DNA from: Paramagnetospirillum kuznetsovii
GTDB lineage: Bacteria; Pseudomonadota; Alphaproteobacteria; Rhodospirillales; Magnetospirillaceae
DNA length: 64,000 nucleotides
Direction of reading: 5' to 3'
NCBI RefSeq assembly: GCF_003284725.1
Contig: NZ_PGTO01000002.1
Coordinates: 124,001 to 188,000, forward strand
The notes beneath the pieces were generated by a model. It was not told the DNA's origin. It saw only the letters and a list, made by a program, of their open reading frames with translations, and made no database searches. Position 1 is the stretch's first letter. Each line of letters opens with the position of its first letter. Both the position numbers and the translations under genes were made by a program. Positions 1 through 9,529 of the stretch are shown piece after piece.

Positions 1-2
1 GC

Positions 3-212
3 GATCTGTCCAAGCGGGTGGGGTTCCGCGTCATTCCCGGCCTGGGCGAGCGGGTGATCTACCGCTCCATGTTCCTGGAAGGCCTGACCCTGCTGGACCT
101 GCGCCAGAAGATCATGGGCTTCGAATTCTCCATGAGCCATGTGGCCGCCCGCCAGGAATTGCGGACCCTGGTGGATGCCATTGGCCTCAATCATTTGAAG
201 CCCACCGTTTAG
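3..212 (+). CDS. mipZ: MipZ-like division-site ATPase, C-terminal fragment
   Basis: The reading frame is open from the left edge, so only the last 69 residues are seen. The segment GLGERVIYRSMFLEGLTLLDL followed by MSHVAARQELRTLVDAIGL matches my recollection of the C-terminal end of MipZ, the ParA/MinD-type ATPase that forms a polar gradient and restricts FtsZ assembly to midcell in alphaproteobacteria. The nucleotide-binding motifs lie outside the window. The GTG at 18 is an internal valine rather than a start. Identification rests on the tail alone; another ParA-family member is possible. Confidence 0.7.
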   Translation, partial: DLSKRVGFRVIPGLGERVIYRSMFLEGLTLLDLRQKIMGFEFSMSHVAARQELRTLVDAIGLNHLKPTV

Positions 213-322
213 CGGACTCTCGTTGCGTCCAGGCCGCCGTCGTGGCAAAACAGCCGCCATCGGCCCAGGGCGCTTAAATTGGCGCCGAGCGGCCGCATGG
301 ATAAAGCTCGAAGGAGTTCCCG

Positions 323-1198
323 ATGTCGCGTCGCGTGCGCAAGGCCGTGTTCCCCGTGGGTGGCATGGGCACCCGTTTCCTTCCCGCCACCAAGGCGATG
401 CCGAAGGAAATGCTGCCGGTGGTGGATAAGCCGCTGATCCAGTACGCGGTGGAAGAAGCCGCCGCCGCCGGATGCGAACACTTCATCTTCGTGACCGGGC
501 GCGGCAAGAACGCGCTGGAAGACCATTTCGACAACAATCCCGAGCTGGAACGCATCCTCAAGGATCGCGGCAAGTTCGATCTGGTCGAGGCGGTCACCAG
601 CTGGATGCCCAAGTCGGGCCAGATCTCCTATACCCGCCAGTCCGAGCCGCTGGGCCTGGGCCATGCCGTGTGGTGCGCCCGCGATCTGGTGGCCGACGAG
701 CCCTTCGCCGTGCTGCTGCCCGACGATCTCATCCTGGCCAAGACCGCCTGCCTGAAGCAGATGGCCGCCGTCCACACCGAGGTGGGCGGCCATGTGGTCG
801 CCGTCTCCGACGTGCCGCGCGAGCACACCAAGCGCTACGGCATCCTGGACGTTGAATTCGACAACGGCCGCCTCGCCAAGGCCAAGGGCCTGGTGGAAAA
901 GCCCGATCCGGAAGTGGCGCCCTCGACGCTGTCCATCATCGGCCGCTATATCCTGCATCCGGCCGTCTTCGACGTGCTGGACAAGAAGGAAAAGGGCGCG
1001 GGCGGCGAGATCCAGCTGACCGACGCCATCAGCCAGACCATCGGCATGGTGCCGTTCCACGGCCTGCGCTTCGAGGGCCAGCGCTTCGACTGCGGCGACA
1101 AGGTGGGCTGGCTGGAGGCCAATCTGGCCTTCGCCCTGGCCCGTGACGACACCGCCGAGGCGGCCCGCGACCTGATCCGCCGCTTCCAGCCGCAATAA
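323..1198 (+). CDS. galU: UTP--glucose-1-phosphate uridylyltransferase
   Basis: It makes UDP-glucose from UTP and glucose-1-phosphate in the cytoplasm, for polysaccharide and glycolipid synthesis. The 291-residue protein has the family length. The nucleotide-binding signature GGMGTRFLPATK lies at residues 13-24, followed by KAMPKEMLPVVDKP. The GEIQLTDAI segment and the FDCGDKVGW motif near the C-terminus are also typical. The start is supported by a GAAGGAG ribosome-binding site just upstream. The next gene, ugd, begins 18 bases after the stop and uses its product, so the two are probably co-transcribed. Confidence 0.96.
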   Translation: MSRRVRKAVFPVGGMGTRFLPATKAMPKEMLPVVDKPLIQYAVEEAAAAGCEHFIFVTGRGKNALEDHFDNNPELERILKDRGKFDLVEAVTSWMPKSGQISYTRQSEPLGLGHAVWCARDLVADEPFAVLLPDDLILAKTACLKQMAAVHTEVGGHVVAVSDVPREHTKRYGILDVEFDNGRLAKAKGLVEKPDPEVAPSTLSIIGRYILHPAVFDVLDKKEKGAGGEIQLTDAISQTIGMVPFHGLRFEGQRFDCGDKVGWLEANLAFALARDDTAEAARDLIRRFQPQ

Positions 1199-1216
1199 CA
1201 CAAGGACGCGACAGAC

Positions 1217-2524
1217 ATGCGCATCGCCATGATCGGCACCGGCTATGTGGGCCTGGTGTCCGGAACGTGCTTCTCGGAATTCGGCATCCACGTCACCTGT
1301 GTCGACAAGGATGCCCGCAAGATCGAGCTGTTGGGCGAGAACGTCATGCCCATCTTCGAGCCGGGCCTCGACGACATGGTCGCCGCCAATGTGGATTCCG
1401 GCCGTCTCAGCTTCACCACCGACCTGAAGAGCGCGGTCAAGGACGCCGACGCGGTGTTCATCGCGGTGGGCACGCCGTCGCGGCGCGGCGACGGCCATGC
1501 CGATCTCAGCTATGTCTACGCGGCGGCCGAGGAAATCGCCGACGCCATGGACGGCTATACCGTGGTGGTCACCAAATCCACCGTGCCGGTGGGAACCGGC
1601 GACGAGGTGGAACGCATCATTCGCGCCCGGCGTCCCGATGCCGAATTCGATGTGGTGTCCAACCCGGAATTCCTGCGCGAAGGCTCGGCAATCAACGACT
1701 TCATGCGCCCCGACCGGGTGGTGATCGGCACCGAATCGGCCAAGGCCCAGCGGGTGATGAAGCAGCTCTATCGGGTGCTGTTCCTGATCGAGACGCCCAT
1801 CGTCTTCACCTCGCGGCGCACCTCCGAACTGATCAAATACGCCGGTAACACCTTCCTGGCCACCAAGATCACCTTCATCAACGAGATCGCCGATCTGTGC
1901 GAGAAGGTGGGCGCCGACGTCCACGACGTGGCCAAGGGCATCGGCCTCGACGGCCGCATCGGCAAGAAATTCCTGCATCCCGGTCCCGGCTATGGCGGTT
2001 CGTGCTTCCCCAAGGACACCCTGGCCCTGGTCAAGACCGCCCGTGACTTCGACGCTCCGCTGAAGATCATCGAGACGGTGGTGGCGGTCAACGACGAGCG
2101 CAAGAAGCAGATGGCGGGCCGCGTGATCGCCGCCTGCGGCGGCTCGGTCAAGGGCAAGTCCGTCGCCGTGCTGGGCCTGACCTTCAAGCCCAATACCGAC
2201 GACATGCGCGATTCGCCCGCCATCGACATCGTCGCCACCCTCCTCGATGCCGGCGCCGTCATCAAGGCCTTCGATCCCGAAGGCATGAAGGAGGCCGCCA
2301 AGCTGCTGCCGCCCGCGGTGCAGTATTGCGACAACGCCTATGCCACCATGGCCGGGGCCGAATGCCTTGTCATCGTGACCGAATGGAACGAGTTCCGGGC
2401 GCTGGACCTGGACAAGGTCAAGTCGCTGCTGAAATCGCCCGCCATCGTCGATCTGCGCAATGTCTACGCGCCCGACGAGATGAAGGAACTGGGCTTCGCC
2501 TATACCAGCATCGGACGGCCATGA
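1217..2524 (+). CDS. ugd: UDP-glucose 6-dehydrogenase
   Basis: It oxidises UDP-glucose to UDP-glucuronate with two NAD+, a precursor of acidic exopolysaccharide or LPS sugars. The 435 residues fit the family. The N-terminal Rossmann motif GTGYVGLVSG is at residues 7-16. The active-site segment GPGYGGSCFPKD carries the catalytic cysteine at about residue 263. The C-terminal UDP-binding part contains GLTFKPNTDDMRDSPA. An AAGGAC sequence precedes the ATG. It sits directly behind galU as substrate producer and consumer. A hairpin-rich stretch follows the stop and may end the transcript. Confidence 0.96.
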   Translation: MRIAMIGTGYVGLVSGTCFSEFGIHVTCVDKDARKIELLGENVMPIFEPGLDDMVAANVDSGRLSFTTDLKSAVKDADAVFIAVGTPSRRGDGHADLSYVYAAAEEIADAMDGYTVVVTKSTVPVGTGDEVERIIRARRPDAEFDVVSNPEFLREGSAINDFMRPDRVVIGTESAKAQRVMKQLYRVLFLIETPIVFTSRRTSELIKYAGNTFLATKITFINEIADLCEKVGADVHDVAKGIGLDGRIGKKFLHPGPGYGGSCFPKDTLALVKTARDFDAPLKIIETVVAVNDERKKQMAGRVIAACGGSVKGKSVAVLGLTFKPNTDDMRDSPAIDIVATLLDAGAVIKAFDPEGMKEAAKLLPPAVQYCDNAYATMAGAECLVIVTEWNEFRALDLDKVKSLLKSPAIVDLRNVYAPDEMKELGFAYTSIGRP

Positions 2525-2530
2525 CGATTT

Positions 2531-2585
2531 GATGGCGCTTGACGCCATCGCCTTCATGATGGCATGATTCGCCATCATGAAGGCG
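2531..2585. promoter_or_regulatory. Two adjacent palindromes covering the tumE start codon
   Basis: Directly readable: GATGGCG (2531-2537) pairs with CGCCATC (2543-2549) over a 5-base loop. Immediately after, CGCCTTCATGATGGC (2549-2563) pairs perfectly with GCCATCATGAAGGCG (2571-2585) over 7 bases. The ATG of the toxin-like gene (2577-2579) lies inside the right arm and no Shine-Dalgarno sequence is visible. The element could be an autoregulatory operator for the HTH partner, an mRNA hairpin hiding the start codon, or a terminator for ugd; these are inferences. Confidence 0.6.
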
Positions 2586-2864
2586 AGTCTGCTGATCCGT
2601 GAACGGGTCGTCTATCCTGACGGTGCCTTGGTGGAAATGGTGGCTTGGCTGCTGCCGTCGCCACTATCGCCGTCGGTTCATCCATTCAAATACAGTCTCG
2701 TCTATATCGTCGATGGTGTGCGCGTGCTCGGCTACGACAATGAGCGCGGCAAGGGCGACCACCGCCACGTCGTCGACAGCGAGGAGTCATTTGACTTCAC
2801 CTCCATGGACCTCTTGTTGGAGCGGTTCGTGGCCGAAGTCGAGGATCTGCGGAGGCGGCGATGA
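2577..2864 (+). CDS. TumE-family (DUF6516) putative toxin
   Basis: A 95-residue protein carrying the conserved pattern KYSLVYIVDGVRVLGYDNERGKGDHRH, recognised as the DUF6516/TumE family found beside HTH proteins annotated as TumA. The mechanism is not established from this sequence; the HRH cluster and acidic residues would suit a small nuclease-like enzyme, but that is speculation. It overlaps the downstream HTH gene by 4 bases (ATGA), typical of toxin-antitoxin operons with the toxin first. The start codon is embedded in a perfect palindrome and lacks an obvious ribosome-binding site, so a leaderless or repressed start is likely. The pair interrupts a sugar-nucleotide gene block, consistent with mobility. 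Confidence 0.72.
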   Translation: MKASLLIRERVVYPDGALVEMVAWLLPSPLSPSVHPFKYSLVYIVDGVRVLGYDNERGKGDHRHVVDSEESFDFTSMDLLLERFVAEVEDLRRRR

Positions 2865-3229
2865 CCAAGACGGTTCATGTGGGCGGCACGCTCCAGGACG
2901 CCGCCAAGCGTTTCGGCGACGCCTGGGCTCGGGCGCAGGCGGGGGATTCCGTCGTTCCCCAAGATACCGTCACCTTCGTCAGTTGGTCGGCGCTGGCGCC
3001 GGTGATGACCGATAAGCGGCACGAATTGCTGCGCCATCTTCATCAAACGCCGGAGAAAAGTATCCGCGCCCTGGCGCGCGCCCTGGGGCGTGATTACAAA
3101 CGGGTCCACGAGGATCTTACGGCCCTGGCGACGGTCGGACTGGTGGAGCGCGACGGCGATTGCTGGCGGGCCGATTACGACGAAATCCACACCTCCATTA
3201 CCCTGCTTTCGCCCCAGGCAGCCGAGTAA
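2861..3229 (+). CDS. HVO_A0114/TumA-family HTH protein, putative antitoxin
   Basis: A 122-residue protein whose second half is a winged helix-turn-helix: RHELLRHLHQTPEKSIRALARALGRDYKRVHEDL followed by LATVGLVERDGD, the recognition helix being around RALGRDYKRVHEDL. This is the pattern of the HVO_A0114-type DNA-binding proteins that pair with TumE toxins. The N-terminal half (VGGTLQDAAKRFGDAWARA) may bind the partner. The start overlaps the toxin stop as ATGA, implying translational coupling. The palindromes over the toxin start are natural candidates for its operator. Confidence 0.75.
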   Translation: MTKTVHVGGTLQDAAKRFGDAWARAQAGDSVVPQDTVTFVSWSALAPVMTDKRHELLRHLHQTPEKSIRALARALGRDYKRVHEDLTALATVGLVERDGDCWRADYDEIHTSITLLSPQAAE

Positions 3230-3249
3230 TCCGCGCTTCGCTCCATTGA

Positions 3250-4952
<1,703 letters not shown>

Positions 4953-4953
<1 letters not shown>

Positions 4954-6329
4954 TGCCCCACATCTTCCATCCCAGCATTTTGCGGGAATACGACATTCGC
5001 GGCATTGTCGGCGAGACCCTGTTCGACGCCGATGCCCGCGCCATCGGCCGCGCCTTCGGCACGCGGGTGCGCCGCAACGGCGGCCGGGTGGTCTGTCTGG
5101 GCTGGGACGGAAGGCTGTCCTCGCCCGACATGGCCCAGGCCTTGACCGAGGGGCTGATGCAGGTCGGCTGTCTGGTGCGGCGCATCGGCCGTGGCCCGAC
5201 GCCCATGCTGTATTACGCCGCGAAGGTGCGGGAAGCCGACGGCGGCATCATGGTCACCGGCAGCCATAATCCGCCCAATCACAACGGCTTCAAGATGGTG
5301 CTGGCGGGTAAGCCGTTCTTCGGCCCCGACATACACGACCTGGGCAAGATCGCCCGGTCCGGCGACTATGCCCGTGGTGAAGGCGAGGCGGTCAACGACG
5401 CCATATTCGACGAATACGTCACCCGTCTGGCCCAGGATTATGACGGCGAACGCGGCCTTAAAGTGGTGTGGGATTGCGGCAACGGCGCCACCGGCGAGGT
5501 TCTGACGGCCCTGGTCAAGCGGCTGCCCGGCACCCACAAGGTGCTGTTCGGCGAGATCGACGGGCGTTTTCCCAATCACCACCCCGATCCCACCGAGCCG
5601 CACAATCTGGTGGCGTTGCAAGATCACGTCCTGGCCGAAGGCGCCCATCTGGGCATCGCCTTCGACGGCGACGGCGACCGCATCGGGGTGGTGGACGGCG
5701 AGGGCCGCATCCTATGGGGCGACCAGATCCTGGTGATCCTGGCCGAGGATCTGCTGAAGGCGCGGCCCGGCGCCACCATCATCGCCGACGTCAAGGCGTC
5801 CAAGGTGTTCTTCGACGAGGTCGCCCGCATGGGCGGCAAACCGGTCATGGGGCGCACCGGCCATTCGCTGATCAAGACCCAGATGGCCGAGATCGGCGCC
5901 CCCCTGGCGGGCGAGATGAGCGGCCATATCTTCTTCGCCGACCGCTATTACGGCTTCGACGACGCCCTTTACGCGGCGGTGCGGCTGTTGGGGATCGTGG
6001 CGCGCTGGGACAAGGAGACGCTGGGCCACCGCCGCGACCGGCTGCCTCATATGGTCAACACTCCCGAGATCCGGTTCGATTGTCCGGAAGAACGTAAATT
6101 CGCGGTGGTGGCCGAAGTGCGCGGGCGGCTGGAAGCGCAGGGCGCCGCCTTCAATGCCATCGACGGGGTGCGGGTGGATACCGAGGATGGCTGGTGGCTG
6201 TTGCGGGCCTCCAACACCCAGGCGGTCCTGGTGGCCCGCTGCGAAGCGACCACGGCCGAGGGTTTGAAGCGATTGCGGATGACGTTGACCGAGCATCTGG
6301 CGGCAAGCGGCGTCAAGGCGCCGGGCTGA
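4953..6329 (+). CDS. Phosphomannomutase/phosphoglucomutase
   Basis: A second alpha-phosphohexomutase, 458 residues, of the AlgC/ManB type, expected to act on mannose- and glucose-phosphates for GDP-mannose or LPS/EPS precursors. Features: start [12 protein letters not shown], phosphoserine loop [12 protein letters not shown] (serine about 104), metal loop DGDGDR (about 238-243), and a C-terminal phosphate-binding segment ending [17 protein letters not shown]. The ATG shares one base with the pgm stop. Substrate preference cannot be read from sequence alone. Confidence 0.9.
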
Positions 6330-6472
6330 CGCCCGCTTTACGCATGCCAATTGCCGAGTTGATCGTTGAATTTATCCGCGACCAGCCCCATTCTGACCCA
6401 AATGCAGGCATGGCGAAACCGTTCGCCCTGTCACGACAATAACGGTGCAGTTCAGTCCAAAGGGGGACATAG

Positions 6473-6904
6473 ATGTCGGTTGAAACCATTCTCAAGACCA
6501 AGGGCAGCAATGTTTTTACCGTGCGCCCCGAACATACCGTCGCCGAAGCCGCTGCCTTGCTGACCAATAAGAAGGTCGGCGTCGCGGTGGTGTGCGACGC
6601 CAAGGGCAAGCTGGTGGGCGTGCTGTCCGAGCGCGACATCGTCAAGGGCCTGACCCAATACGGCAAGGGCGCGCTGGAAATGGCCGTGCGCAACGTCATG
6701 TCGTCGCCGGTGGTCACCTGCGGCCCCTCCGATACCGTCAAGGGCATCATGGAAGTGATGACCGAACGCCGCATCCGTCACCTGCCGGTGGTGGAGAAGG
6801 ACGACCTGCTGGGCATCGTTTCCATCGGTGACGCGGTGAATTTCCGCCTCCATGAAGCCCAGATGGAAATGAACGTGCTGCGCGACTTCGCCGCCACCCG
6901 CTGA
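6473..6904 (+). CDS. Tandem CBS-domain protein
   Basis: A 143-residue protein consisting almost entirely of two CBS domains (about residues 7-64 and 73-130), the pair forming a Bateman module that usually binds adenosine nucleotides. Signatures are VGVLSERDIVKGL in the first and RIRHLPVVEKDDLLGIVSIGDAVNF in the second. No catalytic domain is attached, so it is probably a stand-alone sensor or regulator with an unknown partner. An AAGGGGGA ribosome-binding site precedes the ATG. A strong terminator follows, so it appears to end its transcript. Confidence 0.88.
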   Translation: MSVETILKTKGSNVFTVRPEHTVAEAAALLTNKKVGVAVVCDAKGKLVGVLSERDIVKGLTQYGKGALEMAVRNVMSSPVVTCGPSDTVKGIMEVMTERRIRHLPVVEKDDLLGIVSIGDAVNFRLHEAQMEMNVLRDFAATR

Positions 6905-6918
6905 TTCCATCGCCGACA

Positions 6919-6950
6919 AAAGCCCCGGAGCCCTTGGGTTCCGGGGCTTT
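6919..6950 (+). terminator. Rho-independent terminator after the CBS gene
   Basis: An 11-base stem AAAGCCCCGGA / TCCGGGGCTTT around a 10-base loop, beginning 14 bases after the CBS stop. The A-rich and T-rich ends mean it could also act on the opposite strand. Confidence 0.85.
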
Positions 6951-7011
6951 GCTTTGGGGTATGCAAATTTCGCGGAGGCCCATGCGTGACGTTTTTGCTG
7001 CGCCGCAATAT

Positions 7012-7064
7012 TCATGTTGCACCGCAGCACGGAATCAACGAGATTATGCTCATGTTGCGGTGCA
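7012..7064. promoter_or_regulatory. Repeats upstream of the phasin gene
   Basis: TCATGTTGC occurs at 7012-7020 and again at 7050-7058. Overlapping these, TGCACCGCA (7018-7026) and TGCGGTGCA (7056-7064) form an inverted pair. The layout, about 50 bases before the phasin ATG, would suit a repressor site. PhaR-type regulators bind GC-rich TGC/GCA repeats upstream of phasin genes, but the assignment to PhaR is an inference. Confidence 0.45.
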
Positions 7065-7114
7065 CAAAAGCCATGGGGCGGAGTGCACACCACCAAATCA
7101 GAAAGGGTGTCACC

Positions 7115-7474
7115 ATGAGCTTCAAGATCGAAGGTTTCGAAAAGCTGGTTTCTCTGTCCAAGGACAACGCCGACGCCATCGCCAAGAGCAGCGCCGCCAC
7201 CGTGAAGGCTTTCGAAGAGATCGCCAAGGCCCAGCAGGCCGTGGTCGCCAAGAATGTCGAGAAGGCCGACGCCGCCGTGAAGGCTCTGTTCGCCGTGAAG
7301 TCCCCGGCCGAGCTGGCCGACCTGCAGGGCAAGCTGGCCCGCGAGTCCTTCGAGACCGCCATCTCCGACAGCAAGAAGCTGGCCGAGCTGGCCACCTCGG
7401 CCTTCACCGCCGCCGTCGAGCCGCTGAACGCCCGCTTCGCCGCGTTCCAGGCTCTGACCAAGGTCGCTGCCTAA
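7115..7474 (+). CDS. Phasin (PHA granule-associated protein)
   Basis: A 119-residue, Ala/Lys-rich, almost wholly helical protein starting MSFKIEGFEKLVSLSKDNAD, with amphipathic helices and the SPAELADLQGKLARESFE segment characteristic of the phasin_2 family. Phasins coat polyhydroxyalkanoate granules and control their number and size. The start is placed at 7115, preceded by GAAAGGG at a suitable distance, rather than at upstream in-frame codons. It is monocistronic: a terminator precedes its promoter region and another follows. Repeats upstream suggest specific regulation. Confidence 0.9.
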   Translation: MSFKIEGFEKLVSLSKDNADAIAKSSAATVKAFEEIAKAQQAVVAKNVEKADAAVKALFAVKSPAELADLQGKLARESFETAISDSKKLAELATSAFTAAVEPLNARFAAFQALTKVAA

Positions 7475-7599
7475 CTTTCTTCGAGAGGCCTCTCGGTCCT
7501 CCACCTTGGGGCCTCTTGAAATAAGCCGTCGCCGCGCTCGGGTATCCGGGACTCTCCCCCCCCCATCCCGCGTTTCGGACGCCTGCGACGACGGACAAG

Positions 7600-7636
7600 A
7601 ACCCCGGCCATCCTCCCATGGCCGGGGTTCGCTTTT
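7600..7636 (+). terminator. Rho-independent terminator after the phasin gene
   Basis: A perfect 12-base stem AACCCCGGCCAT / ATGGCCGGGGTT (7600-7611 and 7618-7629) with a 6-base loop, followed by CGCTTTTT. Confidence 0.85.
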
Positions 7637-7709
7637 TGGGGGCTCTCACCGCGATCTCTTGCCCTGACGCCGCCCGCCCACTACCTTGGGAAGGAGGAGG
7701 AGACCCGTC

Positions 7710-8555
7710 ATGACGTTTCGCGGTACCGATAGCTATGTGGCCACCGAGGATCTTTTGGTGGCGGTCAACGCCGCGCTCCGGCTGGAGCGCCCGCTGCTGA
7801 TCAAGGGCGAGCCCGGCACCGGCAAGACCGTGCTGGCCACCGAGGTGGCCCGATCGCTGGGACGCCCCCTGATCCAGTGGCACATCAAGTCCACCACCAA
7901 GGCGCAGCAGGGCCTGTACGAATACGACGCGGTGGCGCGATTGCGGGATTCCCAATTGGGCGATCAGCGCGTCCACGATATTTCCAACTACATCGTCAAG
8001 GGCAAGCTGTGGGAGGCCTTCGAGGCCCCCGAGCCGCCGGTCCTGCTGATCGACGAGGTGGACAAGGCCGATATCGAGTTCCCCAACGACCTGCTGCTGG
8101 AACTGGACCGCATGGAGTTCCATGTTTACGAGACCAAGCAGGTCATCCGGGCGGAACGTCGGCCGCTGGTGATCATCACGTCGAACAACGAGAAGGAACT
8201 GCCCGACGCCTTCCTGCGGCGATGCTTTTTCCACTACATCCGCTTTCCTGACCGCGAGACCATGGAGCGCATCGTCGCGGTGCATTTCCCCGCCATCAAG
8301 CCACTCCTGCTGCACGAGGCACTGACCGCCTTCTTCGATATCCGCGAGGTTCAGGGGCTGAAGAAGAAGCCTTCTACCTCGGAACTGCTGGACTGGATCA
8401 AGCTGATCCTGGCCGAGGATCTGAGCCCCGAGGATCTGCGGGCCAAGGATTCCCGCACGCTGATCCCCAAACTGCATGGGGCGTTGTTGAAGAACGAGCA
8501 GGACGTCCACTTGTTCGAACGCCTGGCCTTCATGAGCCGGCGGGAGGGACGCTGA
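7710..8555 (+). CDS. MoxR-family AAA+ ATPase
   Basis: A 281-residue AAA+ ATPase with Walker A GEPGTGKT at residues 33-40 and Walker B LLIDEVDKAD at about 112-121; the NNEKELPDAFLRRCFFHYI segment contains the sensor and arginine-finger region. MoxR proteins act with VWA-domain proteins as chaperones for metal-centre insertion or complex assembly. The start at 7710 is supported by AAGGAGGAGG just upstream. It overlaps the GNAT gene by one base. The VWA partner expected for this family lies three genes downstream (9530-10735). Confidence 0.9.
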   Translation: MTFRGTDSYVATEDLLVAVNAALRLERPLLIKGEPGTGKTVLATEVARSLGRPLIQWHIKSTTKAQQGLYEYDAVARLRDSQLGDQRVHDISNYIVKGKLWEAFEAPEPPVLLIDEVDKADIEFPNDLLLELDRMEFHVYETKQVIRAERRPLVIITSNNEKELPDAFLRRCFFHYIRFPDRETMERIVAVHFPAIKPLLLHEALTAFFDIREVQGLKKKPSTSELLDWIKLILAEDLSPEDLRAKDSRTLIPKLHGALLKNEQDVHLFERLAFMSRREGR

Positions 8556-9034
8556 TGGGGCTGGTTGTCCGCTCCGCCAATCCAGACGATATGGCCGAAC
8601 TGGTGGCCATGCTGCGGGAACTGGCGGCGTTCGAGCGGGCTCCGCCGGAATCGCTGCGCTGCCAGGAGGAGGATTTTCGCCGCGACGGTTTCGGGCCAAA
8701 CCCTCGCTTCGAATGTCTGTTCGCCGAACTGGATGGGCGGAGAGTCGGCTTCGTCACCGTCCTTCCCACCTATTCCAGTTGGCAGGCCCGGCCGGGTCTC
8801 GTGATCCATGACCTCTTCGTGCGCGAGACCGCCCGCGGCCAAGGTGTCGCCCGCGCCTTGGTGGAGCGGGTCGCCAGGATGGCGGCGGAGCGCAAATGCG
8901 GGCGCGTGGATGTCAATGTCTTGAACTGGAACAGTGCCCGCGCCTTTTATGAGAAGCAGGGATTCGCCGCGCAGGGGGATTGGGTGCTCCATCGTCTGAC
9001 CCTGGCAGAACCGCGACAGGGAGAAACCGTATGA
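8555..9034 (+). CDS. GNAT-family N-acetyltransferase
   Basis: A 159-residue acetyltransferase. The acetyl-CoA-binding motif A is visible as HDLFVRETARGQGVARALV (RGQGVA at about residues 94-99), followed by NVLNWNSARAFYEKQGF, the motif B region. The overall pattern, including YSSWQARPGLVIHDLFV, resembles the spermidine/diamine acetyltransferase branch, but the substrate is not certain. It overlaps its neighbours at both ends (TGATG upstream, ATGA downstream), placing it inside a MoxR-GNAT-hemerythrin translation unit. Confidence 0.85.
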   Translation: MGLVVRSANPDDMAELVAMLRELAAFERAPPESLRCQEEDFRRDGFGPNPRFECLFAELDGRRVGFVTVLPTYSSWQARPGLVIHDLFVRETARGQGVARALVERVARMAAERKCGRVDVNVLNWNSARAFYEKQGFAAQGDWVLHRLTLAEPRQGETV

Positions 9035-9420
9035 CCACCATCCAGTGGACCGAAGCCATGAGCGTCGGCGTCGAGGCCTTGGACGACGACCACAAGCATC
9101 TGATCCACCTGATCAACGGCCTGCATTATTCCGACACCGGCTTCGTCGAGCTGTTCAACGAGCTGTTGGACTATGTGGGTGGCCATTTCGAGCGCGAGGA
9201 ACAGTTCCTGGACTCCATCGGCTATCCCGGCTTGGATGGTCATCGCGGCCAGCACGACGTCTTCGCCGATCAGGTTTCCGCCATGCTGAAGCAGTATCGC
9301 GCCGAAGGCTTCACCGATACCGACCAGCGGGTGGCCGACTTCCTGTGGACCTGGCTGAAGGGGCATATCCTCATCGAGGATCTGAAATACGCCGCCTGGG
9401 CCAAGGCGAAGGCGGGGTAG
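9031..9420 (+). CDS. Bacteriohemerythrin
   Basis: A 129-residue single-domain hemerythrin, an oxygen-binding di-iron protein. All seven ligands appear to be present: H21, H52, E56, H71, H75, H112 and D117, in the motifs DDHKHLIHLIN, HFEREEQFL, HRGQHDVF and HILIEDLKY. The start at 9031 overlaps the GNAT stop (ATGA), supporting it over upstream in-frame codons. Microaerophilic magnetospirilla carry many hemerythrins, which fits the host guess. It probably senses, stores or delivers O2. Confidence 0.93.
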   Translation: MTTIQWTEAMSVGVEALDDDHKHLIHLINGLHYSDTGFVELFNELLDYVGGHFEREEQFLDSIGYPGLDGHRGQHDVFADQVSAMLKQYRAEGFTDTDQRVADFLWTWLKGHILIEDLKYAAWAKAKAG

Positions 9421-9431
9421 TTTGGTGTCCT

Positions 9432-9518
9432 TCAATCGCCGGGCGCGCGTCTCCGCGCGCTTGGCTTTCGCGCCACGAGGCGCGCCGACCTTTGGCCGCA
9501 ACTTCTCGCCAAGAGCTC
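9432..9518. repeat. Dispersed palindromic repeat, copy 1
   Basis: The gap between the hemerythrin and VWA genes contains ATCGCCGGGCGCGCGT, then TTGGCTTTCGCGCCACG, GGCGCG and CCTTTGGCC. The same blocks occur inverted at 39711-39843, with a few substitutions. The core around CGCGCCAC is a near-palindrome. It appears to be an intergenic repeat family rather than coding sequence. Confidence 0.6.
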
Positions 9519-9529
9519 GTCCATAAGCC

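Noticed and set aside
209-2578. 789-codon minus-strand frame
   Set aside because: Antisense to galU and ugd, with the same Gly/His/Asp-rich shadow composition.
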